From: an uncultured bacterium
GTDB lineage: Bacteria; Cyanobacteriota; Vampirovibrionia; Gastranaerophilales; Gastranaerophilaceae
Direction: 5' to 3'
Assembly (NCBI GenBank): GCA_900555175.1
Contig: USJT01000069.1
Location: 1-6,327 of the forward strand
DNA: 6,327 nt
Notes under the pieces: generated by a model
Told to the model about the DNA's origin: nothing
The model's input: only the letters and a program-made list of their open reading frames with translations
The model's database searches: none
Translations under genes and position numbers: made by a program
Shown: one piece after another, positions 5,432 to 6,327 of the stretch
How positions within the stretch are numbered: the first letter of the stretch is position 1
Layout of the letters: every line of letters begins with the position of its first letter

Positions 5432-5545
5432 ATGAAAGTTAGATCATCAGTAAAACCAATGTGCGATAAATGCAAATGTATTAAAAGAAAAGGCAGAATC
5501 GCAATAATTTGTGAAAATCCAAAACACAAACAAAGACAAGGTTAA
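5432..5545 (+). CDS. rpmJ: Large-subunit ribosomal protein bL36
   Basis: This 37-residue protein begins [20 protein letters not shown] and ends [10 protein letters not shown]. It is the zinc-binding form of bL36: Cys11, Cys14, Cys27 and His32 make the CxxC...C....H zinc ribbon. It binds 23S rRNA in the 50S subunit. The start follows AAAGGAAG (5418-5425). Length matches the usual 37-38 residues. It lies between infA and rpsM as in most bacterial clusters, but an unusually long 211-base gap separates it from rpsM. Confidence 0.97.
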   Translation: MKVRSSVKPMCDKCKCIKRKGRIAIICENPKHKQRQG

Positions 5546-5756
5546 TCAGACACTTGGAAGCCAAGATGCAAGAAGGCAAGCAATTAAAAGCTTAACATTC
5601 AGAAATCTGACCTTCTAAATATCTGAGAAAAGTCGAATTGACGGACTTTAAAAAACGGTCAATGGTGAGGAAGTATTTAAGCCTCATATCAAAAAAAATC
5701 TAACAACAGGAAGTGCGCAAAACGCACCAAAAGCCAAGAAAAGGAGAAAATTAAAA
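5546..5756 (+). promoter_or_regulatory. Long structured leader before rpsM: candidate ribosomal-protein control RNA
   Basis: This 211-base stretch has no plausible gene and can form, in order: a hairpin CTTGG/CCAAG (5553-5565); a three-way junction with P1 AGAAGG (5571-5576)/CCTTCT (5611-5616) enclosing AAGC/GCTT (5578-5593) and TCAG/CTGA (5599-5610); an H-type pseudoknot (5629-5663); TGAGG/CCTCA (5666-5686); and GTGCG/CGCAC (5713-5727). The ribosome binding site GGAG (5743-5746) follows, 10 bases before the rpsM ATG. No T-tract terminator is present, so control would act on translation or stability. In E. coli the rpsM leader is a pseudoknotted site bound by S4 (the alpha operon leader); here the pseudoknot lies well upstream of the start, so it is at most an analogue or a diverged form. 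Folding was done by eye. Confidence 0.5.
5629..5663 (+). ncRNA. Predicted H-type pseudoknot within the rpsM leader
   Basis: Stem 1 pairs AAAGTC (5629-5634) with GACTTT (5644-5649). The loop of stem 1 contains ATTGAC (5637-5642), which pairs perfectly with GTCAAT (5658-5663) downstream as stem 2. The connecting loops are 2 bases (GA), 1 base (G) and 8 bases, the last rich in A (5650-5657). Two 6-bp stems with short first loops and an A-rich last loop is the classic geometry, as in small riboswitch and ribosomal-protein leader pseudoknots. This was found by reading complementarity; no energy was computed. Confidence 0.45.
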
Positions 5757-6128
5757 ATGGCAAGAATTTCAGGGGTAGATTTACCTCGTAACAAAAGAAT
5801 GGAAGTAGCATTAACATACATCTACGGAATCGGACCTACTAGAGCAAAAAAAATCCTTGAAGCTACAAAAATTTCACCGGATTTAAGAACAGACGATTTA
5901 ACAGATGAAGATATTAAATTATTAAGAAACGAATTGGCAAACTACCACATTGAAGGTGACTTACGCCGTGAAGTTTCATTACACATCAAACGTTTACAAG
6001 AAATCGGCTCATACAGAGGTCTAAGACATAAACGTAACCTTCCATGCCGCGGCAAAAGAACAAAAACAAACGCTAGAACAAGACGTGGTAAAAAAGGTTT
6101 AGCAATCACTAAGAAAAAAGCTGTATAA
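5757..6128 (+). CDS. rpsM: Small-subunit ribosomal protein uS13
   Basis: This 123-residue protein sits at the head of the 30S subunit, contacting 16S rRNA, S19, and the P-site tRNA and 50S bridges through its basic tail. It starts [20 protein letters not shown], carries the helix-two-turn-helix segment [12 protein letters not shown] (23-34), and has the family signature at 87-111 ([20 protein letters not shown] followed by RTRRG). It ends in a Lys-rich tail (ITKKKAV). Length is normal (118-125). The start follows AAAAGGAG with 10 bases between. It is followed by rpsK after 80 bases, as in the alpha operon. Its long leader suggests translation control. Confidence 0.98.
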   Translation: MARISGVDLPRNKRMEVALTYIYGIGPTRAKKILEATKISPDLRTDDLTDEDIKLLRNELANYHIEGDLRREVSLHIKRLQEIGSYRGLRHKRNLPCRGKRTKTNARTRRGKKGLAITKKKAV

Positions 6129-6163
6129 CCCATAAGCAATAAAAATTAAAATCAGGTTATACA
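6122..6163 (+). repeat. 9-bp inverted repeat overlapping the rpsM stop codon
   Basis: TGTATAACC (6122-6130) and GGTTATACA (6155-6163) are exact reverse complements around a 24-base AT-rich loop, and the left arm contains the rpsM TAA (6126-6128). There is no following T-run, so it is not a typical terminator. It may tune rpsK expression or message decay between the two genes. Confidence 0.5.
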
Positions 6164-6208
6164 AAATCCAGAAGATATAAATAACAAAAAACATAAAGGA
6201 AAGTAAAA

Positions 6209-6327
6209 ATGGCAAGACCAGTAAAAACTAAGAAAAAAGAAAAAAAGAACGTATTGCAAGGTGTTGTACACATTCAATCAACATTTAACAATACAATCGT
6301 AACTTCAACTGATACACAAGGGAATGC
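6209..6327 (+). CDS. rpsK: Small-subunit ribosomal protein uS11, 5' part cut by the right edge
   Basis: The visible 39 residues read [18 protein letters not shown] followed by [20 protein letters not shown] and N. A basic N-terminal tail before [15 protein letters not shown](S)TD is the hallmark of uS11, a 30S platform protein that binds 16S rRNA. The start follows AAAGGAAAG (AAGGA at 6196-6200, 8 bases before the ATG). It lies 80 bases after rpsM in the standard alpha-operon order; rpsD, rpoA and rplQ would be expected beyond the edge, but this cannot be seen here. Confidence 0.95.
   Translation, partial: MARPVKTKKKEKKNVLQGVVHIQSTFNNTIVTSTDTQGN

Noticed and set aside
5272..5529. An 85-codon minus-strand frame across infA and rpmJ
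   Set aside because: It is antisense to two certain genes and has no independent support.
5566..5703. Tiny frames in the rpsM leader (9 codons from 5566, 13 codons from 5662) as leader peptides
   Set aside because: They are very short and poorly initiated (the first has only GGAAG inside a hairpin), and no downstream attenuator with a T-tract exists.
1..6327. CRISPR arrays, tRNA or rRNA genes, insertion sequences, toxin-antitoxin pair
   Set aside because: No regularly spaced repeats, cloverleaf, transposase or recognisable toxin was seen on either strand.

Overview
The window is AT-rich bacterial DNA. Its gene content fits a gut-associated, non-photosynthetic relative of the cyanobacteria (Melainabacteria/Vampirovibrionia, probably Gastranaerophilales). 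The strongest clues are a pseudopilin starting MKNGFTLAEVLITLGILG, a small protein starting MAIRVDGIESEDELRKAQ, and a protein starting MGMAASQARFLGLTARK; I recall all three styles as recurrent in that lineage. This placement rests on memory of sequence style, not on a search.

Layout. Positions 1-465 hold the 3' end of a helical, HEAT-like protein that is open at the left edge. After a short intergenic region with repeated AACATG motifs comes a 382-residue protein of unknown function (574-1722) with helical ends and a beta-like centre, closed by an intrinsic terminator. Next is an overlapping pair, a trans-type polyprenyl diphosphate synthase (1889-2743) and signal peptidase I (2736-3383), both serving the cell envelope. 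On the minus strand lie a small Ala/Gln-rich protein (3408-3794) and a solo XRE-type regulator (3894-4112). The regulator is divergent from a type IV/II-secretion-like pseudopilin (4216-4899), and the shared intergenic region carries a consensus-like promoter and a palindrome suited to be an operator. An AT-rich 274-base gap with promoters leads into translation genes: infA (5174-5389), rpmJ (5432-5545), rpsM (5757-6128) and the start of rpsK (6209 to the right edge), the usual order of the spc/alpha ribosomal cluster.

The most interesting part is not a gene. The 211 bases between rpmJ and rpsM are unusually long for this operon and can fold into a branched hairpin domain followed by a classic H-type pseudoknot with an A-rich loop, then two more hairpins before the rpsM ribosome binding site. 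In E. coli the rpsM leader is also a pseudoknotted control site (the alpha operon leader bound by S4), so this is a good candidate for an independent or highly diverged ribosomal-protein autoregulatory RNA. Other unexplained structure includes a 13-bp perfect inverted repeat touching the ribosome binding site of the 128-residue minus-strand gene, and a 9-bp inverted repeat overlapping the rpsM stop codon. No mobile element, CRISPR array, tRNA or rRNA is visible.
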